A stretch of 64,000 nucleotides of DNA, from the NCBI GenBank assembly GCA_002633005.1, contig NMRA01000422.1:64001-128000 (forward strand). Reading direction: 5' to 3'. The notes below the pieces were generated by a model. It was not told where the DNA came from and did not search any database. It saw nothing but the letters and a program-made list of their open reading frames with translations. Below are positions 1 to 12,028 of the stretch, piece after piece. This stretch comes from Phoronis australis. Taxonomy: Eukaryota; Phoronida; Phoronidae. Each line of letters opens with the position of its first letter. Within the stretch, counting starts at the first letter, position 1. The translations under genes were made by a program, and so were the position numbers.

Positions 1-132
1 CAATGTAAAAATAGTAATAACAGTGGAGCTCTGATTATTTGTAAAATACTAATTAAAAAGATGCGTGTGGTTCTCTTCATTTATCCACATTTTGTGTTGG
101 AGGTGTTTCTGTTAAAATTGTGTTTATAAACG

Positions 133-570
133 TTAACTTTGTAACTTCAGTTTAAAATCATTAAAAATGAGAGGCTTTTCTGCCTTTGTTGTCTGATAAA
201 TGAAGTAAAGTGCAAGTGTATCAATGGTATTGCAAATTAATTTGTGATTTGGATTAGGGTATTGAACAAAATCTATAATGTCCCAAATTGTAAACATGTA
301 CTGAGCATTGAGGGATTTATTGAAGAGTGCTTGCACTGATTCCCAGAAAGTCCTGACACAGGTGCAACAATAAAACATGAAGCAAAGTCTGCAATTCCTC
401 ACAATAGGGGCGCTTATTGGTTTGGACTATCCCTATTTTGTATTAAGTCATATTTTGTAAATATTTGTCTGTGGGTAAGCAGGTGCTTGAAGTTCTTTAA
501 TTCAGGATTTATAGGAAGGCTAAAGGGTAAAAAATAAATTTGTCTGATTTCTTTTTCATTACTATAATTA
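133..570 (-). mobile_element. Tx1/L1-like LINE, 3' part of ORF2 (segment 1)
   Basis: Reverse-strand translation gives the Cys-rich tail seen after the reverse transcriptase in L1/Tx1-type non-LTR retrotransposons. It shows CRLC, then TFWESVQ, then DIIDFVQ, ending with YFIYQTTK and a stop near 133. A second frame at 414-647 continues the same protein upstream (KEIRQIYFLPFS), so a frameshift lies near 410. The element is a decayed fragment, split from segment 2 by the THAP transposon at 572-1916. I see no target-site duplication of the LINE itself. Confidence 0.6.
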
Positions 571-811
571 CTTAAAGGAGCATGCCACCCAAAAAACAAC
601 CTAATTTGTATCAATTTAGATCGAGTAGTTCTCCTCGATAGCGGCACGTACGGTTGCGTTACCTGACACCTGACGGCAGACGGAGGTGATGAAATTTTCC
701 ACTGACGTCATCGGTTTCACACGCAGTCTGTTCAGCAGTTCACAACACGGGTAACTGGTGTCAGCTTATCGCTTGAATTCATCGTTTAACACCAATAAAT
801 GATCAAACTTC

Positions 812-1643
812 NNNNNNNNNNNNNNNNNNNNNNNNNNNNNNNNNNNNNNNNNNNNNNNNNNNNNNNNNNNNNNNNNNNNNNNNNNNNNNNNNNNNNNNNN
901 NNNNNNNNNNNNNNNNNNNNNNNNNNNNNNNNNNNNNNNNNNNNNNNNNNNNNNNNNNNNNNNNNNNNNNNNNNNNNNNNNNNNNNNNNNNNNNNNNNNN
1001 NNNNNNNNNNNNNNNNNNNNNNNNNNNNNNNNNNNNNNNNNNNNNNNNNNNNNNNNNNNNNNNNNNNNNNNNNNNNNNNNNNNNNNNNNNNNNNNNNNNN
1101 NNNNNNNNNNNNNNNNNNNNNNNNNNNNNNNNNNNNNNNNNNNNNNNNNNNNNNNNNNNNNNNNNNNNNNNNNNNNNNNNNNNNNNNNNNNNNNNNNNNN
1201 NNNNNNNNNNNNNNNNNNNNNNNNNNNNNNNNNNNNNNNNNNNNNNNNNNNNNNNNNNNNNNNNNNNNNNNNNNNNNNNNNNNNNNNNNNNNNNNNNNNN
1301 NNNNNNNNNNNNNNNNNNNNNNNNNNNNNNNNNNNNNNNNNNNNNNNNNNNNNNNNNNNNNNNNNNNNNNNNNNNNNNNNNNNNNNNNNNNNNNNNNNNN
1401 NNNNNNNNNNNNNNNNNNNNNNNNNNNNNNNNNNNNNNNNNNNNNNNNNNNNNNNNNNNNNNNNNNNNNNNNNNNNNNNNNNNNNNNNNNNNNNNNNNNN
1501 NNNNNNNNNNNNNNNNNNNNNNNNNNNNNNNNNNNNNNNNNNNNNNNNNNNNNNNNNNNNNNNNNNNNNNNNNNNNNNNNNNNNNNNNNNNNNNNNNNNN
1601 NNNNNNNNNNNNNNNNNNNNNNNNNNNNNNNNNNNNNNNNNNN
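812..1643. other. Assembly gap (N)
   Basis: A run of 832 N inside the THAP transposon. It hides most of the element's protein-coding part, so autonomy cannot be judged. Confidence 0.99.
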
Positions 1644-1740
1644 GAAGCATTTCGGGCTCTCGAGGAAATCGAAAAACCGATGTACCCGCTTTCCTCGCCG
1701 CTTCATAGTTCGAACAGGCAGGAACGACACACCACACCAT
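1644..1740 (-). CDS. THAP zinc finger N-terminus of transposon protein (partial)
   Basis: Reading from the ATG at 1740, the protein begins MVWCVVPACSN, then FRFPREPEML, and runs into the assembly gap. C-x4-C followed by a (F)-x-FP block is the start of the C2CH THAP DNA-binding domain, shared by P-element-type transposases and their domesticated relatives. An in-frame ATG 12 bases upstream (1752) is also possible, but THAP domains normally sit at the extreme N-terminus, which favours 1740. The C-terminal Cys and His ligands and any transposase domain are not visible. This is probably transposon, not host, coding sequence. Confidence 0.6.
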
Positions 1741-1916
1741 GGCGGAATTCACTCTGCATACGAACCACTGACGTCGCTGCGGACTTTCTCACCTTCCTCA
1801 CAGGCTAACGCGACACCTCTCGGCAAGGTAGGGTCGACCGTGTACGAGCCGATGTGGCCCCAGACCGATTAAGACGGTAAAAAAGACTAATTAAATCGGG
1901 TGGCATTAGCCTTTAA

Positions 1917-2460
1917 CTATACGTAATTGTCGGGTTTCTGTGTGAAAGTATGTATAGTACAATTTTTAACCCAATTCTTGAGATTGTAGAAAATCTTTGC
2001 AAAAATAACAGTCCCGCTTCAAACATTTTCCGGGAAATTACTGATTCATTGGTAAATAAAATGTTTTGATTATTCCACAAGACCTGTTTGTTACGGTAAT
2101 AGGAATATTCATAAAAACTTCTATATTCAAAGGCTCTAAGCTTTTAAACACATCAGTATAAAAGGAATTGTTAATTGATATTTTCAAATTTCTTAAACGG
2201 AACTTTGAAAAGAAAATAAGGACACCACCCAATTTAGTGAAAAGAGACTTAGGATAAAATTTACAACTACCATTTCCTCCTGAATTTTGACGTTTTACAC
2301 TACTGAATATGAGACTATTTTTAATTACTTCCTCATTATAATATTTTAACCCTCCTTCTTCATACAAAAGTACAGTGACGGATTTCTTTATTTTTGGTGG
2401 TTTTCCACACCAAATAAAATCTCTAATTATTTCATTAATTTCTATAATCCTACTTTTTGT
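1917..2460 (-). mobile_element. Tx1/L1-like LINE, post-RT region (segment 2)
   Basis: Reverse-strand translation upstream of the THAP insertion shows GKPPKIKKS followed by YEEGGLKYYN, then LWNNQNILFTNESV after a frameshift near 2080. The order 'GKPPKIK...EGGL...W-N-NI' is typical of the region following the reverse transcriptase core in L1/Tx1-clade LINEs. With 133-570 it forms one decayed element broken by a later DNA-transposon insertion. Frameshifts and the missing RT core show it is not functional. Confidence 0.6.
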
Positions 2461-4095
2461 AGCTTCAGTACTGGCTTGGTGTTAGTTTCACTTTTTTAGG
2501 TTTTCCTTTGTATCTTGTGAGTTCCTTGACTAATTTTTCCTTGAATATTAGAGAATGCTTTGAGGTCACTAGGCTCTAGACCCTTTTTGGTGCCTGTCCT
2601 TGTAATAAAAATGTGTTTTTGATTGACATTAAGTTACCAGTGGTTTATTGTTCTAAATATAGCTTATCCCTCTTCTGTTGTCTCCCTTGACAAATCGTTT
2701 GTCATGTTCACTTGTTCCAACTGAAATTTGGAAATGGACAATCATTTTGGCTGCTGTCCAACATTGAAATAGGTTAGGTTTGCTAATGATTGTCTTCATG
2801 CAATTTGACTTGGTGCCAAGTCTTGTGACAAATGTAAATTTGTGACAAATATAAACAGTGTCAGTGTCTAGTCTCTTATATATAGGTGTAATACAATAAT
2901 CTGTTCACCTGACAGTAAAGTTATGTCTACAATCTGCATTGGTGATTCAATTAACATTTTAAATGTGAGTTAGTATTGTGTTTGCTTGAAGTATCAAGAT
3001 TTTTAAATCTCGTTTGTGGGTGTTTTTCTGTATTTCTGTTCAGGTATCTTCCAGTTTATTTGTTGAATCAATTGTGTCCAAAATAGTAGGTAAATTTCAT
3101 TCAAGTTTTCTACACAATTTTCTTTTTGCCTTGGATGGATGATCATGAAAGTCTGTATCATGTGGCGACACGACGGAATTTTTGGAAGGATCCGACTACC
3201 GCCATGTCGTTTCGTGACAGTTTTAGTTTTTTACATTTTTCTCTGTAGCTTCGAAGTTTTGTGATGATTTTTTGATGGAAGTTGGTAAATAGGCCCTGTT
3301 AAAGAGACGACACCTATCCCTTTTTTGGATGGATTTCTTGTAGGGTACATCACTTAATGGCCATTTTTATTACTTTTTAGGAAAATTTGGGTTACATGTG
3401 TACCTATTGGGAAGAGTACGGCTAATGAGGCTTTTCTGACAACTTCAATGACTGGCACCCCCCAGTGTTTTCCACTTTAAGCAGCTGTTTCCCCTAAACG
3501 TCAGTTGAGGGATCTTTGTGATGTATATTAAACCATTCTAAGAATTATTTTGAAAAATGAATCTTCTGAGAAGTACATGACTGGCGATTTATTGGACACG
3601 TCTGGTTGTTGTGGTGTCCTCTTGTGCCAACTTTGTTCTTTTGCCTGTGGGCTGTGGCTCAATATCTACCAAGTGCCTTGATGGATTTTTATGAAATTTG
3701 TATTTTTAGGTGTATACAACTTTAACTGGATTTAAGACCATTAGTAGCAATTTTGTTTGTCTGTGTGACTGTTTGCTTTGATATATTCCATGTTTGTTGA
3801 TGGATGCTCATGAAATCTGGCAAGCACCTGCCCTGTTTCAGATGGATTTGACCGAGACGTTGCACCCCATTGTGGCCTTTTTATTGTTCTTCTATCTGTT
3901 GTTGTTTACCCTGGCGTATCCTCCAAACTGCTTGAATAATCGGGATGAAAGGTTGGAGGTATGCTCCTATTGAGGAGTCAGCATTGCGGGCTTGATTTTC
4001 TCCCCAAGAGGCTATTTTCAGATTATTTCCCCAGCAGTGCTCCTTTTAGTGTAAATATTTAAAATAATGATCATCCCTTGTATGTGCCATGTGCA

Positions 4096-4259
4096 GGGAC
4101 GGATCTGAGTTAGGGGGAGGGGCAAGGCAGAGTATTTGTCAGGATTTTGCCCCTCGGACATTCGCACCCCTAAACTGCCAAATGGAATGTGGGAGAATTT
4201 TAGGGAGGGGGTCATAGCCCCCTTGCCTGTCCCTCCTCCCCCCTTAAAGCCCCCACTGA
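4096..4259. mobile_element. Possible hAT-like MITE
   Basis: This 164-bp block starts CAGGGACGGATC followed by a G-rich run, and ends in a C-rich run closing with CACTG. That matches the common layout of short hAT-type elements with CAGNG termini. The terminal repeats are decayed and no clear 8-bp duplication is seen. Confidence 0.3.
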
Positions 4260-4576
4260 TATATGCATATGGTGCACACAGTGGGCATAATTCAACACTT
4301 TGCTCTAGACTTGTTGAATTGCCCACCCTGCAAGTGTAGTGCATGTCCTTTTTGGATTAAATTCTTGTCAATAATTCTCATATTGGTATAAATGACATGT
4401 GTCAAATGATGATTTCTGGTGTTGATACTTGTGGACCATTCTCAGTCCACATTGGGTGTATTTTACACATTACTAGTTGACTATCAGGTCATATAAAATA
4501 TGTATGTATGCCATTATGTTTTGTGGTGTGTGCCTCTTAGTTTAACTTGGTCAGGTTTGAGATTTCAACACCTCGG

Positions 4577-4600
4577 TTTCAGTTTCAGTTTCAGTTTCAT
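4577..4600. repeat. (CAGTTT)n microsatellite
   Basis: About four consecutive copies of a CAGTTT hexamer, directly visible. Confidence 0.8.
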
Positions 4601-7600
4601 TTGCAAAGGCCAGTGATGCACAATGGCCTATTGGCCATGTGGTACTTTCCATACACAACTCCATAAATTATTTGCAGAATACACAGCTCCATATTTTATT
4701 TGAAAAGGTCAGCATGAAGAATGGCTTGGTGGTCACAGGATACAAGTTCTTAGATTATTTTACTACTGTTTAAGAATATACATTTAAACTTACTGCTGCC
4801 ATATTTAAAGTTTGGGTTTTCCACATGCTCACGGGCTTCATAAACTTCAGGTTTCTGATTGGTCAAACTCCTATCACGTGATCAAAAGCTAGGTGGTGTG
4901 ACTATTTTAGAATTCAGTCTGGTGTTTTGATATTGTCGACTGGATTGTACTCTTCCATTGTTGATGAGGTTTTTCTGGTCAGGATTGTACGTTATTATTC
5001 TTAATTTATTTCGCTCAAAGTTGTCAAAATTATCATTTTTTCTGGTTTTCAAAAGTTGGTTATATTGTTGCAATTCATCAAAGTTTGAACCTCATGACAT
5101 CAACACAATACAAAAGATGCTAGTGATAGACTAAAATTTTATTTTTCTTTATTTTTCTTTATTTTTTGTTGATACATTTGACAAAATAATTTGTACTTGT
5201 CTGCCATGTTGTGTGCTACATTGGTGAAGACTCAGCCTTGTCCGTCAGTGCCCCAGTTTTTGTACTGGTGTTTGAATAGTTGTGTTCGAAAGAGAACAAC
5301 TTCTGTCATCCGCCATGTTTGTTCATCGCCAACGCTTTTGTAAGGCAACTACTGAAAGAATGTAATCATGAACCGTGGCTTAGCAAATTTTAGAAATGAC
5401 GCTTGTTAGGTTTAGGTGGAATATTACATCAAATTGTACTTGTGGAAACTAACAGTTCTGTGATTTCAGAAGATTTGACACGGTAAATTATGGTACAGTC
5501 TCTCCAATATAGCCCTAGAGTGAGATTTTATTTTTTCGCTTTTTCATAAAATATAATTTCCACAAAATAAATGCTTTTACATTCATAGATTTATACCATA
5601 GTTGGTTCTGAGAAATTGGTGAAATGTTGCTGTGAGTATTGAATGAATTTCTGCCTGTTTGAAATACAGTCAGAAATAACTGAATGGGTTGTGCTGCTAG
5701 TCGTGTGCACACTTGTGTAGTTGCTGCACATTTATTTCTTGACCGACATTTGATACTTGTAAAACATGACAGTAAAACAACAATTGACTGTACAAGTTAG
5801 TTCATAATTGTAAGTTAAGTAATTGAAAACTGCTTTCATTTCTCCATGGCAACATTTTTGCAGGGGTTTCATCTAGAAGCTAATGTTTCCTACAGCTCTT
5901 GAGAACTCCTCGGTATTCACGTTTTTCCCCAGAACGGATAAATTTTCAATCTTGCTGTTGGTACAGTTTTAAGCTGGCTTTTCGAAGGTTGCGTTTGGTG
6001 TTTTATTTAGTGTAATTCGCTTAAGTATTAAGAAGATAAAAAGATTAAGCATACTGATTCAAGATACAGCCAAAAGTGAGATCCCATAAAATAACCATGA
6101 CTTCCAAATTTCCTATGTTGTCCTAAGGCCAAACAAAAGTGCAAAACATGGCCGCTGTTCAAATGGGAATTTTTTTAATTGAAAACAAAGGTCCATGATG
6201 TATTGTAAGCACTTAGTTGGGATTTGTTGTAAGGTATGCTCTTGGTGACTTCTGTCTTCCCTAGACATAAGTGCTAACGTGGCTCTAATTGCTTTTCCCT
6301 TGTTGCTGAAATGGTATTCAGAAACATGAAGGCTTTGGATTTAAGCACTTGTATGTTTTCTTTTTGCATAACGCTAGGACCTCATTAAAAGCAAGACTTC
6401 GCGAGTTTACATGAGATATTGTCGTGTATTTTACCTGAGAACACGTGATTTTGGCTAGATTTCTCTCTAGTTGCGAGGCAGCTACTGAACTCTAACTCTA
6501 TCCATGTTTGCGTGTGTGTTACAGCTTGCCTTGGTGATTATTGGGTTGTCATATTCCCTATTTGGAAATAACTGTGATTAACACCTTGTTTGTCTAGCTG
6601 GCTACTTTCCAACTCATTGGGTCAACTTAAGAATCTGACCTGGTTGTGTGACAATTTAGGGTTAGTGCACTGACAGCAGACAGCATTGTTTGGCTAAGAC
6701 TGTGCCAGATAATTTGTCTGGCTGGCCATGTTCCAGTGTTTACTCCTGACCACCAGGAAGTGAGTCTGAAAAAGAATATGGGTGTAACATCTGGGTCGTT
6801 GCCCTTGGCCACCAGGTTTGGGCAAAATTGTCTTACATTGGCTGTCTTCCAATTTTAAGTCATGATAATATACAAATAAGCATGTGTTAGTACCGTCACA
6901 TTGCGTGATTGTGTTTGTTTGTTGTGATTATGATTGCCTGTCAGACTTGACTTTCCACCATTGTTGAAATAGTTTGAATTGCCAGAGAGAGCTCTGTCTC
7001 TGTTTTATTCAACGAGTGAACCAACCACGGAATGTGTTTGGGCTATTTCCAAATCGAGAAAAAATTCAAGCCTCCTTCATCGGAGCCTAAGTCCCATCCA
7101 TGCACAACCTACCCAGCTAAAACAACTTGCACTAGCGCAACTTACCCAACTCTTAAGTGGAGTGTCCACACACACATATCCGATAACTAGGGTAACACAC
7201 ATGTCAATAAACACCTAATGTGAATACGGTGCTCAAAAGACCCGTCTGGGTTTTAAAGGCAGCTTATAATTACTTCCACCCTACCCCACTTTTCGTCGTG
7301 ACCACACAGCGATTACAAGTTATCCTAGAACAAGTTACCCCACCTCTGTAAGGTAGAGTAAGTTGTCACAAGTGGGGTAAGTTTCGGTAGTTTAAATAGC
7401 ATTCAGACAGCAGTCAAACCTAGCGACGTCTCGTTCTAGGGGTTAAGTGTTCTAGTGTAAATCTGTGTGTGGACAGCACTTTAGTTTGAGCTTGGCTAGA
7501 GCTTTGCAGTCCGGGTGGGGGAGCAACATGACAGGAGGCCACAGTGGCTTAGGTGTGTCATGGACAGAGCGTCATTAAAGCTACGCTATCTGTTTTGATT

Positions 7601-9597
7601 TACGTCACTTAGGAATTGCACGCCTTGTACCTTACTTGGTATAGAATGATCCCTGGGCTTGTTACACCAAACTCACCAGAAATCTGGTCTGAAGAAACGA
7701 TGAACTGTTGCTTCTTTTTAAGTCCATAAATCACCGTTATTGTTATTTATTAACTATTTGAGACCAATTAATGTCTAAGGCAAAGAAAATACAGCTTAAA
7801 GCTGCACCTTGGGATGACCTGAGCGCTGTGTAACCTCAGTGCATAAAATAGATTTAATTGATTTATTTATAGTTTTTTCATGACAGATCTTAAAAGCTGC
7901 TTGGTCAGCTAACCCTGGGCTGTTAAATGTTAAGTTTAAATACGTTTGTAAACTTATTTCAAAAAGAAACTAAAAAGTTATATTTGTGAATGAACGTGTA
8001 TATAATGTTCCAAATTGTCAACTAAGTCTAAATGAATACCAATCAATGGAAAATTTTGAGGTCACTGTTTGGAGAGCTGGAAAACTAAAAATTGAAATTC
8101 TGTTTGGTGAACGAATCTCCAGCTAAAGACACAGCCTGTCAAAACTAAAGCCACATTTTGTCTTCCAACTGGACCCTGTACTGATGTGAACACTACGAAA
8201 AAAGTTCTAAAGTTGCATCAAGCTTTTGAGATTTTATCTTGAACATGATTTATAGCAAAAGAGGTGTTGTTTAATTGGTACCATTATTTTGCTGTGAATG
8301 TTCTTTTGTTTATGTTCTATTTTACTGACAGGATGTTGTCACCTGATTCAGTTAATTGCGGATTGGTATAAAGTCAAAAATCCACAAGCTTCACTCTTTC
8401 AGAAGATATCCATTTTTACTGTTTCGACTGGTACATTTTTTAGAGGTTTTGCTTTTAATGGCGTAGTCCTGCCGGTGAGGTCTCACATAACCCTTAAGTA
8501 ACTGGGCCTAAACTTTTCCATAATCCGCATTTCTGATATCATTCAACAATGTGCTCTGATTTTTGCTAAGGGTACATTGTTGGCACCTTGCCTTTTTGTA
8601 CACATGCCCTTCTTAACTGAAGTCACATGTTCATCTAGTACAACATCATTTGCTCGATCAATGAGACCTGGAATTCCATTCATGGATTTATTTGTTGGCA
8701 GCTTGCCATGAACATTCAATATGTCTCGTGATTATTGTCTGGCCTATGTGCAGTTATAAGTTATTGTATTCGCTTCCTGTCTTTAGTCTGAGATTGGTTA
8801 CAGAGCTAAACGCTCCGCTCCTCGTGTACCTTAGCCTGTAAGTTATTTTTATGTCTTCAATTTCATTTACAATGATTACGCTTGTAAGTGGTGATTTTGG
8901 ATCCATTTTCTGTTGGTATTGTTTCATTTATTAGTTGGATTTTTCATTGTTTGAAATTTATCAGCTCGTTCTCAAAAAAAACCTAAGGAACCAATGTGAT
9001 ATGCTTCCTAGTCAAAACCCAAAGTATTTTGTTCAGATTTGGCATTGCCCAAATCAAAATCTTCAATTCCCATGTATGTTTTTTTTATTAATTGTGAATT
9101 ATAATTATTTAGTAATAAAATTTAGTTGTGTGCATCCAACATGTTGATTTACAGTGAATTCATGAACATTTTGTGAAAGACTGTCAAGTTTTGTCATGCC
9201 TGTCTGATCAATTTCCTGACTTGATTGTACTGGAACAGGTGTGTAATTTAAAGTGTCGAAGCTTGAACAAATGGACACTTGAAGAACGTTCATCGTCTGG
9301 TGTTTCATAGCAAAATTTAGCAAAAAAAGTAAGGTCCGTCATTGGCAAAATCACAGTAGTAACAACATGAACAAATTAGGATAAAAGTATCAATTAAGAT
9401 AAAATTTATTAATACTGTTACAGTTTTCTAAATTATCATTTCGTTTTCATTTTATGCAACTTCTGTATTTTTTGATGAAAATTGTAAAAATCGACTTTTG
9501 ATTGACTCTCATACAAAAAAGGAACATTTTCAAAACAATCTCCTTAGTGTTTTGTAGACTAGTGTATGTAACGGGATAGTATCTGAAAGTTTCTTAT

Positions 9598-9806
9598 GAA
9601 TCTGATCACCCATCTCTGAGATACGTACAATGTTTCCTTTGAATCTGATCACCCATCTCTGAGATACGCACAATGTTTCCTTTGAATCTGATCACCCATT
9701 TCTGAGATACGCACAATGTTTCCTTTGAATCTGATCACCCATCTCTGAGATACGTACAATGTTTCCTATGAATCTGATCACCCGTCTCTGAGATACGTAC
9801 AATGTT
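9598..9806. repeat. Minisatellite, 43-bp unit x5
   Basis: Five head-to-tail copies of a 43-bp unit start at 9598, 9641, 9684, 9727 and 9770. Each contains GAATCTGATCACCCAT and GAGATACG and ends in ACAATG. Copies differ by only one to three bases, so the array is young. Open frames across it are artefacts of the repeat. Confidence 0.9.
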
Positions 9807-11915
9807 TTGCAGTTGGCCAAGTTTGGACATTTTTCGGTCCTACATGTGGTAATTTTCCACTTTATTTCCTTACAGAATAATTTTGAAAATTCTCCTTTTT
9901 CCATTTTTCAAGGGCTGATTATTCCACTGCAATTAATGCTAGTAATAATTAAACTAAATTTTTTTAATTTTTATTTTTGTGAAGAGGTTTGACAAAATAC
10001 AATCACGTGTGCTAATTAAGTGAGGATTACCTTACCGATAATACGTTGTCTTATCAGAATATGCCATGTTATTATTTGAAAGCTAATGATAACCAATTTG
10101 GTTCAGGTTTCGTATTTAGTTTCGATCGTGATGTTGGTTGTGTACATATGTTTTTTCATATGAAAGTTCGTCATGAATTGTATGATCTTGAATTCGATAT
10201 TTTCTTGTTTAAAACAGTATCACCATGGTTGCACCTTGGGGATGTTAAGGTCAAAATACATAGATGTGACTACTGCATAAACTTTCCTGATAACTTCTTC
10301 ACATTGAGCTATAGTTCTCACCTTAAATCAGGATATCACGTGTTTTGGCTAATGCTTCCTGATTGGTCAATTGTGATGTCATCAGGACGTCGTATACTCT
10401 GATTTTCGTCTTGTATTTCGTTCAAGTGAAACAGTCGACATTTTCTTTCTATAGCGTGTGATTGTAACTCTCCTTGTGTGTTATTGTAAAGTCCGAGGTC
10501 ACTGGATCATTTTTGTTTGCTCACTGCACAAAGGTTTTTTATCAATAGTTCAAGGATATTCACGGTGTGCAAGAAGGAATTTTGGTGTCCGCCATTTTGT
10601 TTTATTGATGGTTGTGACGCAGTGGCTGTTAATGGTCAGATCTGTCAAGAAAAGTAGTTTGGAGTTCTTGAAAGCTGATTGTAAGTTGCCTGAAAGTTGT
10701 GTGCACTCATTTTTTACTTAGTGGTCATTGATAAATGTGATTTGTGTGTCACATAGGTTGCATTTCATGAGAAATGTTTTGATAAGCTATCTTTTGTGAG
10801 AAGGTAAGGTGCTCAAAATGGCTGGAGTGTTCACTCAGGCAGATTTGTTGTTGCGGTACCCTTTGCAGTGTTGTGAGGAAGTAAAAACAAGAGAATGAAA
10901 GTTAGGAATGAGTTTTAATGCCTCAAGGCAACACAAAATGTTGAATCAAGTTTATATTTATAATGGCCATTGTATACCAGTGGTAAGAATTTGTAAATTG
11001 TTTACAAAGTTAAAGTGGACATTGCAAATAAAACTCAGGTTACAAGTTTAACCAAAGGCACGTTGACTTTTCTAAGTTTAAGTGGCCTTGTGTTCTTGTG
11101 TGAAAATTTGTCAATATTCAAATTGAGCACAGTGCTGTTGACCAATGACAATGTGCTTCATTCCCAAGACTGGTTTATACATCCTCACTTATTCAAGGAC
11201 CGTTGTGATGTATTGAGGCTGCCATGTGGATTCAAAAGAGACAAAAAGTCTCCACCCGCAATTGAACAATAGAATCAGCCCTGTTTATACTCATTTTTGA
11301 ACAGAAATTGTACTGAAAGTATGTTTTAGTTTGTGTTCAAAAGCCTGTTACGGAGTCCTTATTTTCCCTAGGTTGCTATGGGAGTTGTTTTTTTGGAGTC
11401 TGCACGTTTCGACCATAAAACTCCAGTACGATCAGTGTTTCGTAAACACTGTGAGTGCCGTGCACCTTTTACAGGTACTGATTATCTGTTATCCATTTGT
11501 TTTGCAATTTGATTGACATACCTTAAAGTAGTTACTGAAGCATTATTGTTGTTTTTTAAGTATTATTGTATGTTTACTTAGAAAATTGATTGTTTGTGTG
11601 CAGGCCACATAGATGGATTCTGTTGGTCTAAACAGGAGAACCCTAATATATAGTCATGAGGCTCTTCCTGAAAATGATTACAGAAGTCTGTAGGCATGTA
11701 AGCCACATTCTTCCATCATATGAGCTTGGCATTTGATCCTCCAAGTTACCGTCCACAGATAGCGCCCACAGATAGCGCCCACCATTAGTTCTGCTTGTCC
11801 GGTCATCTCGCATAACGTTCTACCAAGAAGGATCAGTGATTCTCCAGACACTGTATTGTCATCTCACTTTCAATTTGACAATCTGTATGGTGCTCATGTG
11901 TACAACTCATTTCAG

Positions 11916-12028
11916 AATGCTGTGTGCCTAGAATGGCCGTAATGGAAGAACATGGCCACTCAAGCGATATAAACCTGGACTCCACCAGTTCGTCTATCTC
12001 AGACACCAATGTACACGTGAACAGAAAG
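11916..12028 (+). CDS. MAP3K14: NIK-like exon 1 (start codon)
   Basis: An acceptor-like AG precedes 11916. The ATG at 11933 opens 32 codons beginning MAVMEEHGHSS, ending at a GTGAGT donor in phase 0. The ATG at 11917 is excluded because its frame stops after four codons. The acceptor before the ATG implies an upstream non-coding exon. Confidence 0.75.

Larger units (their letters stand above)
572..1916 (-). mobile_element. THAP-domain DNA transposon (gapped copy)
   Basis: Terminal inverted repeats are visible. The left end starts TTAAAGGAGCATGCCACCC, and the right end read in reverse starts TTAAAGGCTAATGCCACCCG. The element carries a THAP zinc-finger ORF on the - strand and contains an 832-base run of N. 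It sits inside a LINE whose coding sequence resumes on both sides. The flanks CTATAATT and CTATACGT could be a decayed 8-bp target duplication, as expected for P-like elements, but this is uncertain. A related copy lies at 62568 in opposite orientation. Confidence 0.6.
2470..11915. other. Long gene-poor stretch upstream of the NIK-like gene
   Basis: I find no convincing coding exon here on either strand. Open frames are short and lack family similarity. Visible structure is limited to a degenerate GC-rich MITE near 4096, a (CAGTTT)n run near 4577, T-rich stretches and a 43-bp minisatellite at 9598. The stretch probably includes the promoter and any untranslated 5' exon of the kinase gene, but I cannot place them. 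Confidence 0.5.

Noticed and set aside
766-1872. Open frames of 314-357 codons on both strands
   Set aside because: They are mostly translation through the N gap. Only the THAP start at 1740-1644 on the - strand has family support.
9598-9806. Regular repeats that could be taken for an array of sites
   Set aside because: Head-to-tail 43-bp minisatellite without unique spacers.
10046-10402. 118-codon open frame on the + strand
   Set aside because: AT-rich, no recognisable domain, no splice-site or codon-use support.
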